From Cladosporium sp. IMV 00045 (lineage: Eukaryota > Ascomycota > Dothideomycetes > Cladosporiales > Cladosporiaceae): a stretch of DNA of 64,000 nucleotides. Both the position numbers and the translations under genes were made by a program. The stretch lies in NCBI GenBank assembly GCA_001931905.2, contig MSJI02000772.1:1-64000 (forward strand), given 5' to 3'. Below, piece by piece: positions 1 to 11,529 of this stretch. Within the stretch, counting starts at the first letter, position 1. Each line of letters begins with the position of its first letter. Below the pieces are notes generated by a model. That model was not told the origin of the DNA and searched no databases. It saw nothing but the letters and a program-made list of their open reading frames with translations.

Positions 1-984
1 TGGTGCTGGCATGCAAGCCCTCGCGAGCCTAACAAAACCCGAGCGAAAGCACATGCTCTCGTGGAGACTCTGAACTACAGACGCTAAGACAGACCGCTAC
101 CGCGGACTCGGGCTGCTAGCAGGAGGGCACGAGGAGGGCCACCAGGAACCGGTAGGAGAATAGTCAATCCCCTTCACGTTCCCAAATCCAACTTTCTTCG
201 TCATAACCCATCCCTGTGCGCGCGACTGCTGCTGCTTGCTGCTTGCTCTTTTCGCCCTACCGCCCTGCCACCACGCCGGTGCTCTCTTTCGTCCCAACTC
301 TCCCTTTTGCAGACGCATACATTCGTCATACACAACAAACGCCTGTTCGCCAGGGACCTCTGTCACGCTGCAAGCTTCCGTTTTCTGCTGTGATACCTAC
401 CGTTTGCGCGCGAGCATCACCTTCTTTTTTTCCCTCCCACTCCCCAGACGTCTCGCACCGGACATTGTCTTTGGGCCAGCCCTTCCACCCCTCTTCGGTG
501 CATCGGCCATTCTTTTTTTTTTTTTTGAGGGTCCTGGTTGACTCTCGATTATTTTTTTCTGGGACGCCGCCCCGTTAAAACGTTCCCTGATATAGGCGGG
601 GAAAGCTCCTGTGTCAGAACGAATCGAGGAAAAAACAAGAAAAGAGAACGTCGCAAACAAACTACAAACAGAGAGGCGTGCAGATCCGACTAGAGAGATC
701 CACGAGGAGCTCGACCGTTGATCTCCTTGGAGATATCTTGTCAAGCAGGGGACCTTGCGCGCGTGTGCGACTGTGTCATTTGTCAATTGGGAGAAGGACT
801 AAAAATCAACAAAAATAAGGAGAGGAGAACGATTACAAGAATCGCGTGTTTCTGCGGCCTTGCACTGCGGCAGAGTCTCTCTTTGTCTGTTTCCTTTGCT
901 GGCCCAACAGACCCTCTAGCCAATTCCATCGCAAAGACGGTTGATGCAGCGATCGCGACTCCGGAGTCGCAGCTTTGATATGTG
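1..984. other. Gene-free left edge and 5' leader of the Rsr1 gene
   Basis: No convincing coding frame. The stretch is pyrimidine-rich on the + strand from about 230 to 560, with a T-run near 513-526, as is common in fungal promoters and 5' leaders. The small open frames here overlap one another and show no recognisable protein. It probably holds the promoter and untranslated leader of the GTPase gene that starts at 985. Confidence 0.5.
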
Positions 985-2009
985 ATGTCGCGTTCCGGTT
1001 ACCAGAGGTATGGCTCTCCCTTCTTGCTTCCGACCCACCTGAACCGCCTTACAAGTGGAGCATGCTTATAATAACATTTTATGTAGAGAATATAACATAG
1101 CAGTCCTCGGATCGGGCGGCGTGGGAAAAAGTGCTTTGACCGGTATGATCATGCTTTCTCTACTTTCTCAGATCTCTTACACTCTCCAAGCCCACATCCG
1201 ATCGCGCATGATGCACGTATCCATGCTGACATCAATGGCCAAAAAGCGCAATTCGTCCAGGGAATCTTCATCGAACGATATGACCCGACAATCGAGGATA
1301 CGTATCGCAAGGCGATTGACGTTGATGTAAGCGCAGCCCGGCAACCAAGTATATGGCGATCAATCGCAATCTGACAGCATCATCCACAGGGAAGACAGGT
1401 GATGCTCGAAATCATGGACACAGCCGGCACAGAACAGTTCAGTAAGTCATTGTGGAACCAGCCTATCCTCGCAGAAGACGAGATGCTAACAAAACCTCTC
1501 CAGCATCAATACGGTAATTTACGCACCCACGTCCAATATCTCCAACGCACGAAAATCTAACACAACCCCAACGCAGAGAAATGTACATGCGCTACGCGCA
1601 AGGCTTCCTCCTAGTCTTCAGCATCACCTCCTCCACCTCCCTCAGCGAACTCGCCGAACTGCGCGAACAAATCGCGCACATGAAGAACCACGACCCGAGC
1701 ATCCCCATCGTGCTCGTCGGCAACAAAGCAGACCTGGAAGACGACCGGCGCGTGTCGCGCGCCAAGGCCTTCCAGGTCTCGCAGATGTGGGGCAACATCC
1801 CCTACTACGAGACGAGCGCGAGGAGGAGGTTGAATGTCAACGAGGTCTTTGTGGACGTTTGCAGGCAGATCATCAGGAAGGATTCGAGTGGGCGCAGGGG
1901 GGAGAGGAGGAACGAGGGTGGGGGTGGTGGGGGCAGGGAGGGGAGGGATGGCAGGAGGAGGAGGAGGGGTGGGGATAGGGATAAGGGGAGTCGGTGTGTG
2001 ATCTTGTGA
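985..2009 (+). CDS. rsr1: Rsr1/Bud1 (Krev-1/Rap)-type small GTPase
   Basis: Ras-superfamily switch expected to mark polarity sites at the plasma membrane. I read six exons: 985-1007, 1087-1142, 1247-1326, 1390-1441, 1504-1513 and 1577-2009, giving 217 residues. Visible motifs are the P-loop [11 protein letters not shown], the effector region [26 protein letters not shown] and the ETSARRR box. The tail is Gly/Arg-rich and polybasic and ends in CVIL, a CAAX box of the geranylgeranylation type. The Rap/Rsr1 assignment rests on the effector loop, the ARRR sequence and the polybasic tail; classical Ras is less likely. Exon 5 is only 10 bases, but it is needed to read TSIREMYM across the junctions. 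All inferred introns have GT/AG ends and the joined frame has no stop. A probable GAP for this protein lies at the other end of the window. Confidence 0.9.
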
Positions 2010-2407
2010 GGGAGAGAAGAGGAAGGGTCTTGAAAGAGCTGGGCGTTTTGCGTTTGGGAGAGTTTGCTCTCTTGCCAGACAACAAAAAGATATACCGAAA
2101 AGTTTTACGGGACATGTGGGATTTGTTTTTGATATCCGAGATTGGCGGTTTTTGCTTCTCCCTGGCTTTTGCAGGTTCTGGATTTTTTGCTGAATATATA
2201 TACCATACAGGCTGCTGCACGTCTACTATCTTCTTTTGAGAGCAATCTTCCTCGCCGTTTTCAAAGGTGCGATCTCAGCATAATCTTGTTGTATCATTCG
2301 ATCGTATAAAGTCTACCAATGTCCATGCAATGCAATGCTCCTCTCCTTCAGGGTATCCAACACCGCAAATCATCTCAACCAAATATCCCCAGTACCGAAC
2401 AAACCCT

Positions 2408-3278
2408 CTACTTTCCATGCACAAACAGCCTGCCCCCGATAGGCTGCTCCGCCCTCTCCGCCAACTTCTCCCTAGCGCCCTCCTGCAAGCCGCCAAAGAC
2501 CAGCTGCGCCTTGAGCGACCACTCAAGCGGGATGCCCCAGACCTCGCTGGCCTTCTGCTCGGGGAGCGGGTTGTAGTGCTGCAAGTTGGCGCCGAGCCCT
2601 TCGGCTTCCAGCGCCGTCCACGCGGCGTACTGGTGCATGGCGCTCGTGTGCTCCGACCAGTCCGGGAACTTGTCGGCGTACATGGGAAATTTCGACTGCA
2701 GGTTCTTGACGGGCTCGGGGTCTTCGTAGAACAGGATCTGAGGTGGGGGAAGTTGTTAGTCTCGATCTGCGTCAAAGGAATGGTTTTGAGTCGGCAGAAT
2801 GAACACTTACAGTTCCGTAACCGGCGCGGAAGCCAGCGATGCGGTTGCCGGTAGACTCCCACTTGTCCTCGGGCACGATGGCTTTGAGGATATCGCGCAC
2901 GATGTCCCAGAACTTGTCGTGCTCGTCCTTCAAGAGGAGGACCAGGCGTGCGGACTGGGAGTTGAAGGAGGAGGGGACGTTCTTGACGAGGTGGGTGACG
3001 ATCTCCTCGATGCGGGCGTCGGAGATCGGGGAGTCCTTGTTGAGGGCGTAGATGCTGCGGCGGTTAGTGGTGGCGTCGAGGAAGGACATGGTGGAGGCCA
3101 TGTTGGGCTTGTTCTGTTCGTGTCTTGAGGGGGTTGAGGTGAAGGTGCGAGAGGAGAGACTTGGTTTGAGGATGTGTTGGGTGGAGGGGAGTGCGGATCT
3201 TGCGAGGGAGGAGGCAGATGTCTTTTGTATGAGAGGACGCGTGCTTCTCAGTAGCTTGGACCATAGCGGGGCAGCCAT
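2408..3278 (-). CDS. Nitroreductase-family oxidoreductase, Frm2/Hbn1-like, with probable mitochondrial presequence
   Basis: FMN-dependent nitroreductase-fold protein of the small fungal Frm2 type, a group linked in yeast to lipid signalling and oxidative stress. Two exons on the minus strand, 3278-2811 and 2737-2408, give 265 residues. The core starts near residue 60 with TTNRRSIYAL, the family FMN-contact segment, followed by SSFNSQSARLVLLL and, in exon 2, AAWTALEAEGLGANLQHYNP. The first 58 residues are rich in Ser, Arg and Ala and look like a mitochondrial targeting sequence. An internal Met, MASTMSFL near residue 60, matches the usual start of the cytosolic family, so two forms are possible. 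The intron has a strong GTAAGT donor. The substrate cannot be told from sequence. Confidence 0.85.
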
Positions 3279-4331
3279 TGCGGTATATGTACGGTGGATG
3301 AGTAGTGAGTGGAGTGGCTAATGGGCGGTAAAACAGGGAAGATACTAGAACAATGAAGTTGATGATTGTGCCATATTTGGTCTTGCATTCGCTGGATAAG
3401 GTGACACTATATGATCGGAACGGAATGATCCCTTACCGAATAAGCAGTTCTCTCTTAGGAATTTTCTGAGTCGCCATGCTGATAAAGTAAGGCATAACAT
3501 AATCATCCACAAAGATATGTTCGCTCTCGGTGTTGAACTGGTGTACGAACTTGACCGGCATTACAAATGCGGGCTAAAATGACGCCAGAAGCGCGGAAGC
3601 CCTCCCATTGGTCGGCTTGGAAGAGCCTCTACTGCTGTGAGGCGAGGAAACAAAGCAGAGGTAGACAACACGAGATGACTGAAAACACCTCCTCCCTTGG
3701 AAAGTACAAAGTATACCAATCGATCTCCGAGTATAAGGCCAGAACTCCATCTGAGCTCCGAGAAATTATTTTCGATTCCTTCCAATCTTTCTATCGTTTC
3801 AGGAGTATTCCAATGCTATCCGAAGCCGAAGATACTCGTACTATAAAATCATAGGCAGAAATTTCGACAGACCATGCTATTCGATCGTAGGTGTGAGAAC
3901 CAGGGTCGTTTCGAGATTACGATAAGTCCCGCTGGTAATAGTATGATTGCTTATACAGAAAAAATGAACGAGTTCCAGAAAAGATATCGCTCGAGCTTCG
4001 TCCAGCGCTCACACGCTCCGACTGCAAGAACCCAGGACGGCCAAAGGTCTTCGACCTGAATGAGAGAAATAGACACATGGCACAGAAGTCAATGACCAGG
4101 AAATCAAGCCCACAACGACAGATTATTATCATTGCAAAAGCTACATGAGAGCAAACAGACACCAACGCCGCTCTCAAGAAGCGAGCGAAAAGACATCCAT
4201 TTCCCGTTTCTGTTTGTTTTGTGTGTTCATATTCATCTCATCATCATCCACGCAGCATCAGCCATCGCCATTACACATCGCCTGTTCCCTTCCCAAAAGA
4301 AAAGAACAAAGCACACGAGACGACGACAAGC
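3279..4331. other. Intergenic: promoter of the nitroreductase gene and 3' side of SOD1
   Basis: No supported gene. Small open frames on both strands lack family similarity and have no codon pattern that stands out. The right half, about 4040-4331, is the probable 3' untranslated region of the superoxide dismutase gene on the minus strand. Confidence 0.4.
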
Positions 4332-5231
4332 TTACTGAGCAATACCGATCACACCGCAAGCGGGACGGCCGCCAGCGTTACCGGTCTTCTTGCTCTCCTC
4401 GTTGCCGCCCTTGCCGAGGTCGTCGGTGCCGGCGTGCACGACGACGGTGCGGCCGAAGACGCTCTCGGGGCCGATCAGCTTGATGTGCTTGTCGGTGACG
4501 GAGCCCTGGGCGTTGCCCTGGGCGTCGGTCTTGAAGTTGCCCAGGTCGCCGACGTGGCGCTCGCTGTCGCTGGGGGCGCCGTGGGTCTTGTTGTGCGGGT
4601 TGACTGGTGGGTTGGGTCAGTCTTGGGAGATGTAATGGAATGGGTGTGGGAGAGCCATGGGGGAATCTTACAGTGAGGACCGGCGCTGGTGCAGCCGTTG
4701 GTGTTGTCACCGAAGGTGTGGATGTGCATGCCACGCTCGGCGTTGGCGTCGTTGCCGCTGACGTTCCAGGAGATCTGGGTCTCGGCGGACTCGGAGGCCT
4801 GGTCGAAGGTGACGGTGCCCTTGACGTTGGAGTCACCACGGATAACAGCGACTGGAAAGGGCAGTGAGGTCAGCTTGGTGTTCTAGAGTCCATGATCTTG
4901 ATCATCCCATCGTTTCGGCTCGAAGAGTGAGTACGCTAGTAGACATGCTAAGGTGAAGAATGATGACGGCCTTGCTGAGACGACCTCTGTAGGAGCAGTC
5001 CACGCTCTAGGCTATCCATCTCTTGCATCGGACCTGCATCGTGCCACGTGAGGAGTGACATTGATGAGCACCTCAATGGCAGGACCACGATGTTCGTGCA
5101 CATCCCCAAGGTATAAGAAGGTCGAGCAAGGCCATCTCATCTGCCTCAAACATGCTCACTCGGACTCTCCGCTCTGACCAATGATGGAATGGAGGGTGGC
5201 TCTCTTGCTGATACGTACCGGCCTTGACCAT
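4332..5231 (-). CDS. sod1: Cu/Zn superoxide dismutase
   Basis: Converts superoxide to hydrogen peroxide and oxygen, in the cytosol and mitochondrial intermembrane space. Three minus-strand exons, 5231-5219, 4851-4672 and 4603-4332, give 154 residues, the usual length. The start MVKAVAVIRGD is rebuilt across a 13-base first exon. Metal ligands are visible in [14 protein letters not shown] and [12 protein letters not shown], then HVGDLGN. The C-terminal part holds the [10 protein letters not shown] active-site loop, with its copper His and conserved Arg nearby ([13 protein letters not shown]). The first intron is unusually long for this window (367 bases) and begins just after codon 4, so it may hold regulatory sequence. 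All splice sites have GT/AG ends. Confidence 0.96.
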
Positions 5232-5954
5232 TGTGACGGTGTTGATTGATCTGGTAGTTTGTTTTGGTGGTGGAGTGTTTTCTGTCTAGTCTGAATCGAC
5301 TTTTGTTTGTAAGAAGTGATGAGAGAAGAGTGTGTATGACTGCTCAGCTCGATGGGAGGGGCTGGGAAAGGGTGGTGATGCCACTCTCCGGCTCGGGCTG
5401 TTGCTGCTGCTCACAAAGCAAAAGACCCCGCCCTCGCCCAAGCCAAGTGGGGGGCACTTCTCACCAAGTGACATCAATCATTGGGCGGCTCTCTTCATCT
5501 CGGCGGGGCACAGCTGTTGAAGCGAAGCAACCGCTCGCACGGCATCGCCCTGCTTTTGCTGTTCTTGGGGCAGAAGGGAGCGATGTCGCCGGAACCTCGC
5601 GGATTTTGGGTAAGCTGTTCTTCTGTTCTTGCGGTCCGACTTCATGTATGTGACTGATTTAATTAATTTCGCGATGCAGGAAATGCTTGCATGTGAGAAT
5701 TGCGGAAACTCGCAAAATCTGATGTAATAACACGTGGGAACTTTTCCATGACATTTGTTTGTTTTTTGCAATTGTAAAAACAAAACCATCAAAACAAAAA
5801 ACTATCCGATTTTTGTATGAGTGACTTATGCTAGAAACAAGAAGGGACCCTTTACAGTAGCATTCTTGTGTTTTGTGTGTTCATCCACCATTCGTTGCAC
5901 GTAATGTGAGCTATGAAAAAAGAAGAAAGAAAGTCAAAAGCAGATATCAAGCGC
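5232..5954. other. Intergenic between SOD1 and transaldolase
   Basis: Upstream side of SOD1 and downstream side of transaldolase, both on the minus strand. The part near 5232-5480 is probably the SOD1 promoter. No open frame here looks like a protein. Confidence 0.4.
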
Positions 5955-7101
5955 TTAAGCCTGGATCTTCTCGCGGAGGATGTCCTTGAGGGTGATGGCG
6001 TCGGCGGCGAACTTGCTGATACCCTCGGAGAGCTTGTGGACGGCCATGGGGTCCTCGTTGAAGTCGAAGCGGAAGAGAGCCTCGTCCTTGAGGTAGGACT
6101 TCTTCTCGATGTCGAGCTTGGCGACGTCCGCAGCCTTCAGCTTCTGGGGAACGGAGTCCTGGCTGTTGTAGAGGGTCTCGAGGAGGTTGGGGGCGATGGT
6201 GAGGTAGTCGCAGCCAGCGAGCTCGGTGATCTCGCCGATGTTGCGGAAGGAGGCGCCCATGACGATGGTGTTGTAGTTGTACTTCTTGTAGTAGTTGAAG
6301 ATGTCGACAACAGACTTGACACCGGGGTCGTTCTCGGCGGTGTACTCCTGCTTGGTGTTGGCCTTGAACCAGTCGAGGATGCGGCCAACGAAGGGAGAGA
6401 TGAGGTAGGCACCGGCCTCGGCGGCGGCGACGGCCTGGACGAGAGAGAACATGAGGGTCAGGTTGCAGTTGATGCCGTGCTTGCTCTGGAGCTCGTGGGC
6501 GGCCTGGATACCCTCCCAGGTAGAGGCGAGCTTGATCAGGACACGGGACTTGTCAATGCCGGCCTCCTTGTAGAGCTGTGGGGTATCGTTAGCATGCTGT
6601 GCATTCAAATTGTATTTTCAGCCTTGTGACACTCACGTCAATGATGCGGAGGGCCTTCTGGATGGAGACATCCTTGTCGAAGGAGAAGCGGGCGTCGACC
6701 TCGGTGGAGACCTTGCCGGGGACGATCTTCAGGATCTCGCTGCCGAACTGGACGAGCAGGTTGTCGAAGGTGATGTCGATCTGCTCGTTGATGTCCTTGC
6801 CGTGCTTCTTGCCGTACGCAACAGCGTCGTCGATGAGCTTGGCGTACTCGGGCTTCTTGGAGGCGGCGAGGATGAGGGACGGGTTGGTGGTGGCGTCCTG
6901 AGGCTTGTACTTGCCGATGGTGGCGAAGTCACCGGAGTCGCAGACAACGGTCTGTGGGAGAGTGTCAGTGTTGCTGTCGCGCGTTGTGTTTGTTGTGAGG
7001 TCTAAGACGAGGGACTATGACTCGGCGGATGCCGGGAGAAGTCAGGGAGCATTGGGACTTACGGTGCCGGAGGCCTTGAGCTGGTCGAGAGAGGAAGACA
7101 T
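5955..7101 (-). CDS. tal1: Transaldolase (pentose phosphate pathway)
   Basis: Transfers a dihydroxyacetone unit between sugar phosphates in the non-oxidative pentose phosphate pathway. Three minus-strand exons, 7101-7063, 6951-6637 and 6575-5955, give 324 residues, the normal length for the eukaryotic family. Motifs include [12 protein letters not shown], the Schiff-base lysine segment [14 protein letters not shown], the segment [11 protein letters not shown] and [10 protein letters not shown]. The intron ends are GTAAGT, GTGAGT and CAG. The first exon is only 13 codons. The 238-codon open frame on the opposite strand is a shadow of this highly biased gene. The neighbour SOD1 is also an oxidative-stress gene, but I see nothing that links them as a unit. 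Confidence 0.96.
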
Positions 7102-8092
7102 GATCGTGAGTGGTGTGTACGTGAGGTAAGTCGTAAAAAGGCGTTAAGAGTGAGTAAGTAAAGTCGGAGAGGTTGCGGTGTATATGAATGTCAGGAGGAG
7201 CGGTTGTTGGGCAAAAGTTTTGGGGCTTTGTAGTATGCTTGGAGGGGCTAAAGGTGGCGGAAACGACGTAACCGGAGGGGGAACGTGCAGCCAGCAGCGC
7301 AGACACAGACAAGACTCATCACTCACTCACAGCCAAAGCGCGCGCGCCCATCTCGGCGGCTTTTCTGGAGAAGGAGGGCGAGAGGGCGCGAATTGCTATG
7401 TCATGCTCAGCTCACCCTCGCCGCCTCGTCCACTCAGCATTGGCTAATTCGGTTTGTTACTGCTACCTATCCTTGCACTCAATTTTTCCCATGGCAAATC
7501 GAAGATCGGAGGTTGATGGGAGCCTTGCATCACAACACGGTCCGGTCTCTCCTCTCTCATAGCCATGTGGCCAAAACTGCTCTTCCATCCCGCAAGGCTG
7601 TATGCTCTCGCCCTTCCCGTCTCACCAATCCAGCCAAGATTCGCAATAATCCCAAATGCGTTGAGAAGGACCAAACGCCGACGAGCGGCGGGCGGTTAAA
7701 TCTTCCGCATGTGCCAGTGCCCCTCCACATCTCTCTCGCAGTAGTCCCAATCAGCCAGACACGAGAGCCTCTTCCCTGTCGGACAAGTCAGACAGCCGCC
7801 GCGGACTTCCTGGACCTGCCCTGGCCGTCCGCGATAAGGGCGACTGTTGCCCCTCGCAACCTCGCGACCTCGCAAAACGTTTTCCGGAGGTATTGTTCTT
7901 GAGATGCCGCTCTGAAGAAGTGAGAGGCGGTATTAGTCACCGGAAATGCCTCGCCGTGAATACATGTTTCGATTGACCGCTAACACCATGGCTACATGGG
8001 TTGATATCGACTTCGACTACATGTACCTGTGACAATTGAAATCGCAAGATTCACCTGACAGGCATATTCAAACAAGCAAAATATCACGTCTA
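7102..8092. other. Intergenic: transaldolase promoter and 3' side of atg17
   Basis: No supported gene. One copy of the 9-mer TACATGTAC lies at 8018-8026. A 205-codon plus-strand open frame at 7285-7902 has no recognisable domain and low-complexity content, so I do not call it. Confidence 0.4.
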
Positions 8093-9634
8093 TCATCCCT
8101 CCATCAGGCGACGTCCACTGTCATACTCACCCTCATCATCCGCCGGGATTTCTCTCACCTCCCAACGGCTGCCTCTATCCGCCAGTCCAGGCCAAATATC
8201 ACCCGGCAAAAAGCCTCCAACCTCATCCACAAACTCCTCCCTCGCCTCCCTGTCGGCCTCGTAAAGCTTCTCCAAATCCCTCCTCGCCTTGTCAGCAATC
8301 TTCGCCATCTGCGCCTCCACCGCCGCCCTGCGATCAACCTCGCGCAAAAGCTTCTTGTACCCCGACCAGAACTGCTCGTAGAACCCGCAGAGTCCCACAA
8401 GCTCCTGCGTCTTCCCCTGTATCGCGGCCTGAATGTTCGCCCAGCTCTCCCTGAACCCAGCAACGGCGTCCAAGTAGACGGGCAGCGCTTCCTTGACCAC
8501 ATGCATGACTTCCACCGCGCGCCGCAGCCCTCTCGTCGCTTTCCTCGCGCCCTCGGCCTTCTGGCTCAGCTGCTCGTAGAGTGCCTCCATCTCCCCTCCC
8601 CGCTCCCTGAGCTCCCCCACCACGTCTTCCACTTCCACCGCGTCGTTCTCCAGCACGCGCAGCATCTCCGCCCTCTCCCCTTCGTCCATGGGCTCCGGCA
8701 CCGTCGCGCCGTACAAGCTCTCTTCCGCGCCGGGTGCGTTCTTAGCGAATTCAGCGGCTTGCACGGCTTCGCGCGCTGCTTCGCCGCCGCCTTCCGTGTG
8801 TTTCAGAGCGGAGACGCAGAGGTCGTAGTGCGAGACGAGTGATTGGAGTAGTGTAGCCATTTCTGCCGCGTGAGATTCCATGTCGTGGAATAAGGTGGGT
8901 ATAGGCAGAGGCGGTTCATCGTAGGGCGTAGGCTTGCTTGGCGGATTGCTGCCGTATGCGTCTCCCTGTGCTGCTTCGTTTATGCTGGTGATTGACTCGT
9001 CGAAGCGGGTAACGTTGACGTCAAGATCGCCTCGGGCATCGTTGAAGCTGTCAATCAGGGTTCTGAGAGATGCTAGAAGGTCTTCATGGTTGGCTTCGTC
9101 GACGAAGTCATAGAGCGTCTTTTCTTGCCCTTCGTCGTCGTCGTGGTCATTCGAATCGTCCTTCCGGAGAAATTGACTCTGATACCCGCTCGCTTGCTCT
9201 TGGATTTTATTCGGCTTCTGCAAAGATCGATTGATGATGACTTTCCTCAAACTAGCTAGAGTAGCTTGCAAGCGATCATTAGCCACGTCGAGTTTTGCTA
9301 TTGTTTGCTGGAATTCATCTCCAGCGCCCTCGCCAGCATCCACCACCGCAGCTCTGATGGATCGTAGAGTCTCCAGCTGCTCATCGACGCCACGCCGAGC
9401 GTATGAGTTTTTGGCATTCAGGACAGCGATTTCCTCGATCAGTGACCGTGAGGTTGCCGCGAGCTCAGTCGCCCGATATACATGCTGGGTCGCGCTTAGG
9501 GACTTCTTGGCGGCGACGAAGTGTGAGACCAGACGCTCCAGATCAGGCTCGCTGTGGTATGTTGAAGCGGCTTGAGGGGAGGTTGGAGGAGAAGGTGATG
9601 CCGCAGAGGATGATTCTGAGTCGGACGAGTTCAT
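8093..9634 (-). CDS. atg17: Autophagy scaffold protein Atg17
   Basis: Scaffold of the Atg1 kinase complex that starts the phagophore assembly site during starvation. Single exon, 513 residues, close to the family length. The protein is almost wholly helical. The region from about residue 25 to 130 has the family pattern, including LVSHFVAAKKSLSATQHVYRA followed by a Ser/Leu-rich helix, and NAKNSYARRGVDEQLETL. An acidic loop is seen near residues 160-175, and long amphipathic helices run to the C-terminal end. The N-terminal 20 residues are Ser/Pro-rich. It is convergent with nothing close and divergent from the ankyrin gene. The antisense frame 8036-8842 is a shadow. Confidence 0.85.
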   Translation of the reverse strand: MNSSDSESSSAASPSPPTSPQAASTYHSEPDLERLVSHFVAAKKSLSATQHVYRATELAATSRSLIEEIAVLNAKNSYARRGVDEQLETLRSIRAAVVDAGEGAGDEFQQTIAKLDVANDRLQATLASLRKVIINRSLQKPNKIQEQASGYQSQFLRKDDSNDHDDDEGQEKTLYDFVDEANHEDLLASLRTLIDSFNDARGDLDVNVTRFDESITSINEAAQGDAYGSNPPSKPTPYDEPPLPIPTLFHDMESHAAEMATLLQSLVSHYDLCVSALKHTEGGGEAAREAVQAAEFAKNAPGAEESLYGATVPEPMDEGERAEMLRVLENDAVEVEDVVGELRERGGEMEALYEQLSQKAEGARKATRGLRRAVEVMHVVKEALPVYLDAVAGFRESWANIQAAIQGKTQELVGLCGFYEQFWSGYKKLLREVDRRAAVEAQMAKIADKARRDLEKLYEADREAREEFVDEVGGFLPGDIWPGLADRGSRWEVREIPADDEGEYDSGRRLMEG

Positions 9635-10192
9635 GGTTTGGGTGTGTATGGACTAGGTGTCAAGTGCGATGTTTGTCGGACGCGTATTTTTGATTTCTAG
9701 AGGTGAAACCCCTGCATCGCAGACTCTTGGCTATGACAGACCTCAGAATGCCACGATCAGGCTTCAACACCTACATGTACTTGGACAGGCAGTCTTGAGT
9801 TGAAGTGTATCAGTAGGTCTGAGACCATGGCACCACAGTTGGAGTGGAGAGCGCGCCGAATCCCGGCCGAGCCCGCAAGGCTGCGTTGGGGCCTTCTTCA
9901 AGACCTCCATTCATCGCGCCTCATCAGCCAGCAAGCCGCCAACATCAGCCTCACACGCTTCGTATGCGGTAGGCGTATCGAGGCTGCAAGCCAGATGCGA
10001 ATAGCGTTGTGATTCTTTGATGAACGGCCTATCAGACGCTTGATTTACGCGCCACGGTTGCTGGGCACAGGCTGAGTGCGAATGCTGATCTGTCAGATCC
10101 GGAATCATGATGTGAAATCTATGCATCTTCTGAAGACTCTAAAGATACGGTGAAAGAGAAACGGATCTGCTATCCGGCTACACATCGCACAC
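9635..10192. other. Divergent promoter region between atg17 and the ankyrin gene
   Basis: About 560 bases between two divergent starts. It holds a TACATGTAC 9-mer at 9772-9780. No gene is supported here. Confidence 0.45.
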
Positions 10193-11529
10193 ATGGCGGG
10201 AGCGTACATATCATTCAGCAGTCTTTACTCGAACATTACGGCTGATGGCCGCTCGCAGCAGCACAATGGCAATATTTATAACTTCCATGGCCGTATGTTC
10301 TTCCCTCTCAAAGCATGCCACTTACCTGCGTAGACTAATTCAAATCAGCTCCCAATCTACAGTCTCGCGGATCTTATGCTAGATCAGGGAAAAGACAGCA
10401 GTCAGACGAATCCAATCATCTAGAGGACAAATCAGCCGCAGAAGGACTCTGGAAAGCTGCTTTTGAGGGCCAGCTTCCTCGCGTCCGCAGATTTCTCAAG
10501 AATGGTGATGAAGATGACTTCCTAGACTATGAAGATGAAGATGAAGTCAGCGTGATGCATCACGCGGCCCTTGGTGGACATGCAGACGTCGTCGAACATC
10601 TTCTCGAACAAGGGGCAGACATCAATGCTTCAAGCATTCTAGGCACTCCACTGTGCCTCGCCTCCTTGAGAAACCACGGAAGCGTCGTCAAACTCTTACT
10701 TGAGGGCGGCGCCAATCCGCACATGCCAACCCGACTTGGTACTGCTCTTCACTGCGCCGCATATGGGGGAAGTCAGGATTGCATCAAGCTACTTCTCAAA
10801 GCAAACGCAGATCCGAAAGTCGCGGCAGGAGTGGTTGTGCCTCTCTTCGAATACATCCTTCATGAATACCGAAAATACGAGCCATTCTTCTGCGACAAAG
10901 CCATGGACGACGTCCTTAACCTTTACGAATGCACGCCCGCTCTTCTTGCGATATGGAAAGGAACCAACGCTATCACCACTCTCACCATTCTCGGTCCGCG
11001 AGCCTTGACATTCAAAACGCAATGTGGTCTCGCACGAAGCCCTCACCACTTGGTCACCCTCGCCGCTCACTACGGGAGCTCTTCCGCTTCGGTGGACGAG
11101 TACACATGCGTCATGGCAGCAGCAAGACGAAATGACACAGCGCTGTTGGTCTACATCGTCAAGGCACTAAGAACCATGAACCCCTCCTGTCTCACCCGCG
11201 AGTTCTTCAACAAGCAAGACTCCAACGGCGTGACAGCTCTGCACATCGCCGCCGGACACGGCAATGCGGACATCGTCCGCCTCCTCCGCGCCAACGGAGC
11301 TGCGATAGATCTCAAAGACAAGAAAGGCGCGACGCCCGCCGCGTTTGCGATCGAGGGTGGCCATATGCGCTGCTCTGAGATTCTGACAGGGGACATTCAG
11401 TTGTCCGACCGGAACCGTGGCTTGAGTGCCGTCGTGCTTACCAATCCGTGGTATTACTTGCTTCTGATCCCGCTCGTGATGCCAATCCTTCACGTTGCGC
11501 TGCGATCGCGAGCTCGCTCTCAAGGGTGA
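10193..11529 (+). CDS. Ankyrin-repeat protein with C-terminal membrane segment
   Basis: Two exons, 10193-10292 and 10349-11529, give 426 residues. Ankyrin repeats are clear near residues 100-200 (HHAALGGHADVVEHLLEQG, then TALHCAAYGGSQDCIKLLL) and again near 310-380 (GVTALHIAAGHGNADIVRLL and the next unit). A degenerate stretch lies between. The C-terminus has a hydrophobic segment, YYLLLIPLVMPILHVAL, followed by a short Arg-rich end, suggesting a tail anchor. Exon 1 encodes a Gln/Asn/Gly segment, SQQHNGNIYNFHG, that resembles short N-terminal motifs of fungal NLR-type and ankyrin proteins; that link is an inference. An acidic stretch precedes the first repeat. The exact role is unknown. Confidence 0.8.

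Noticed and set aside
5913..6629. 238-codon open frame on the + strand
   Set aside because: Antisense to transaldolase, whose biased codon use leaves the other strand open; no domain.
7285..7902. 205-codon plus-strand open frame between transaldolase and atg17
   Set aside because: No domain, unusual composition for a gene, and no start context that stands out.
8036..8842. 268-codon plus-strand open frame
   Set aside because: Mostly antisense to atg17; Leu/Pro/His/Arg-rich shadow.
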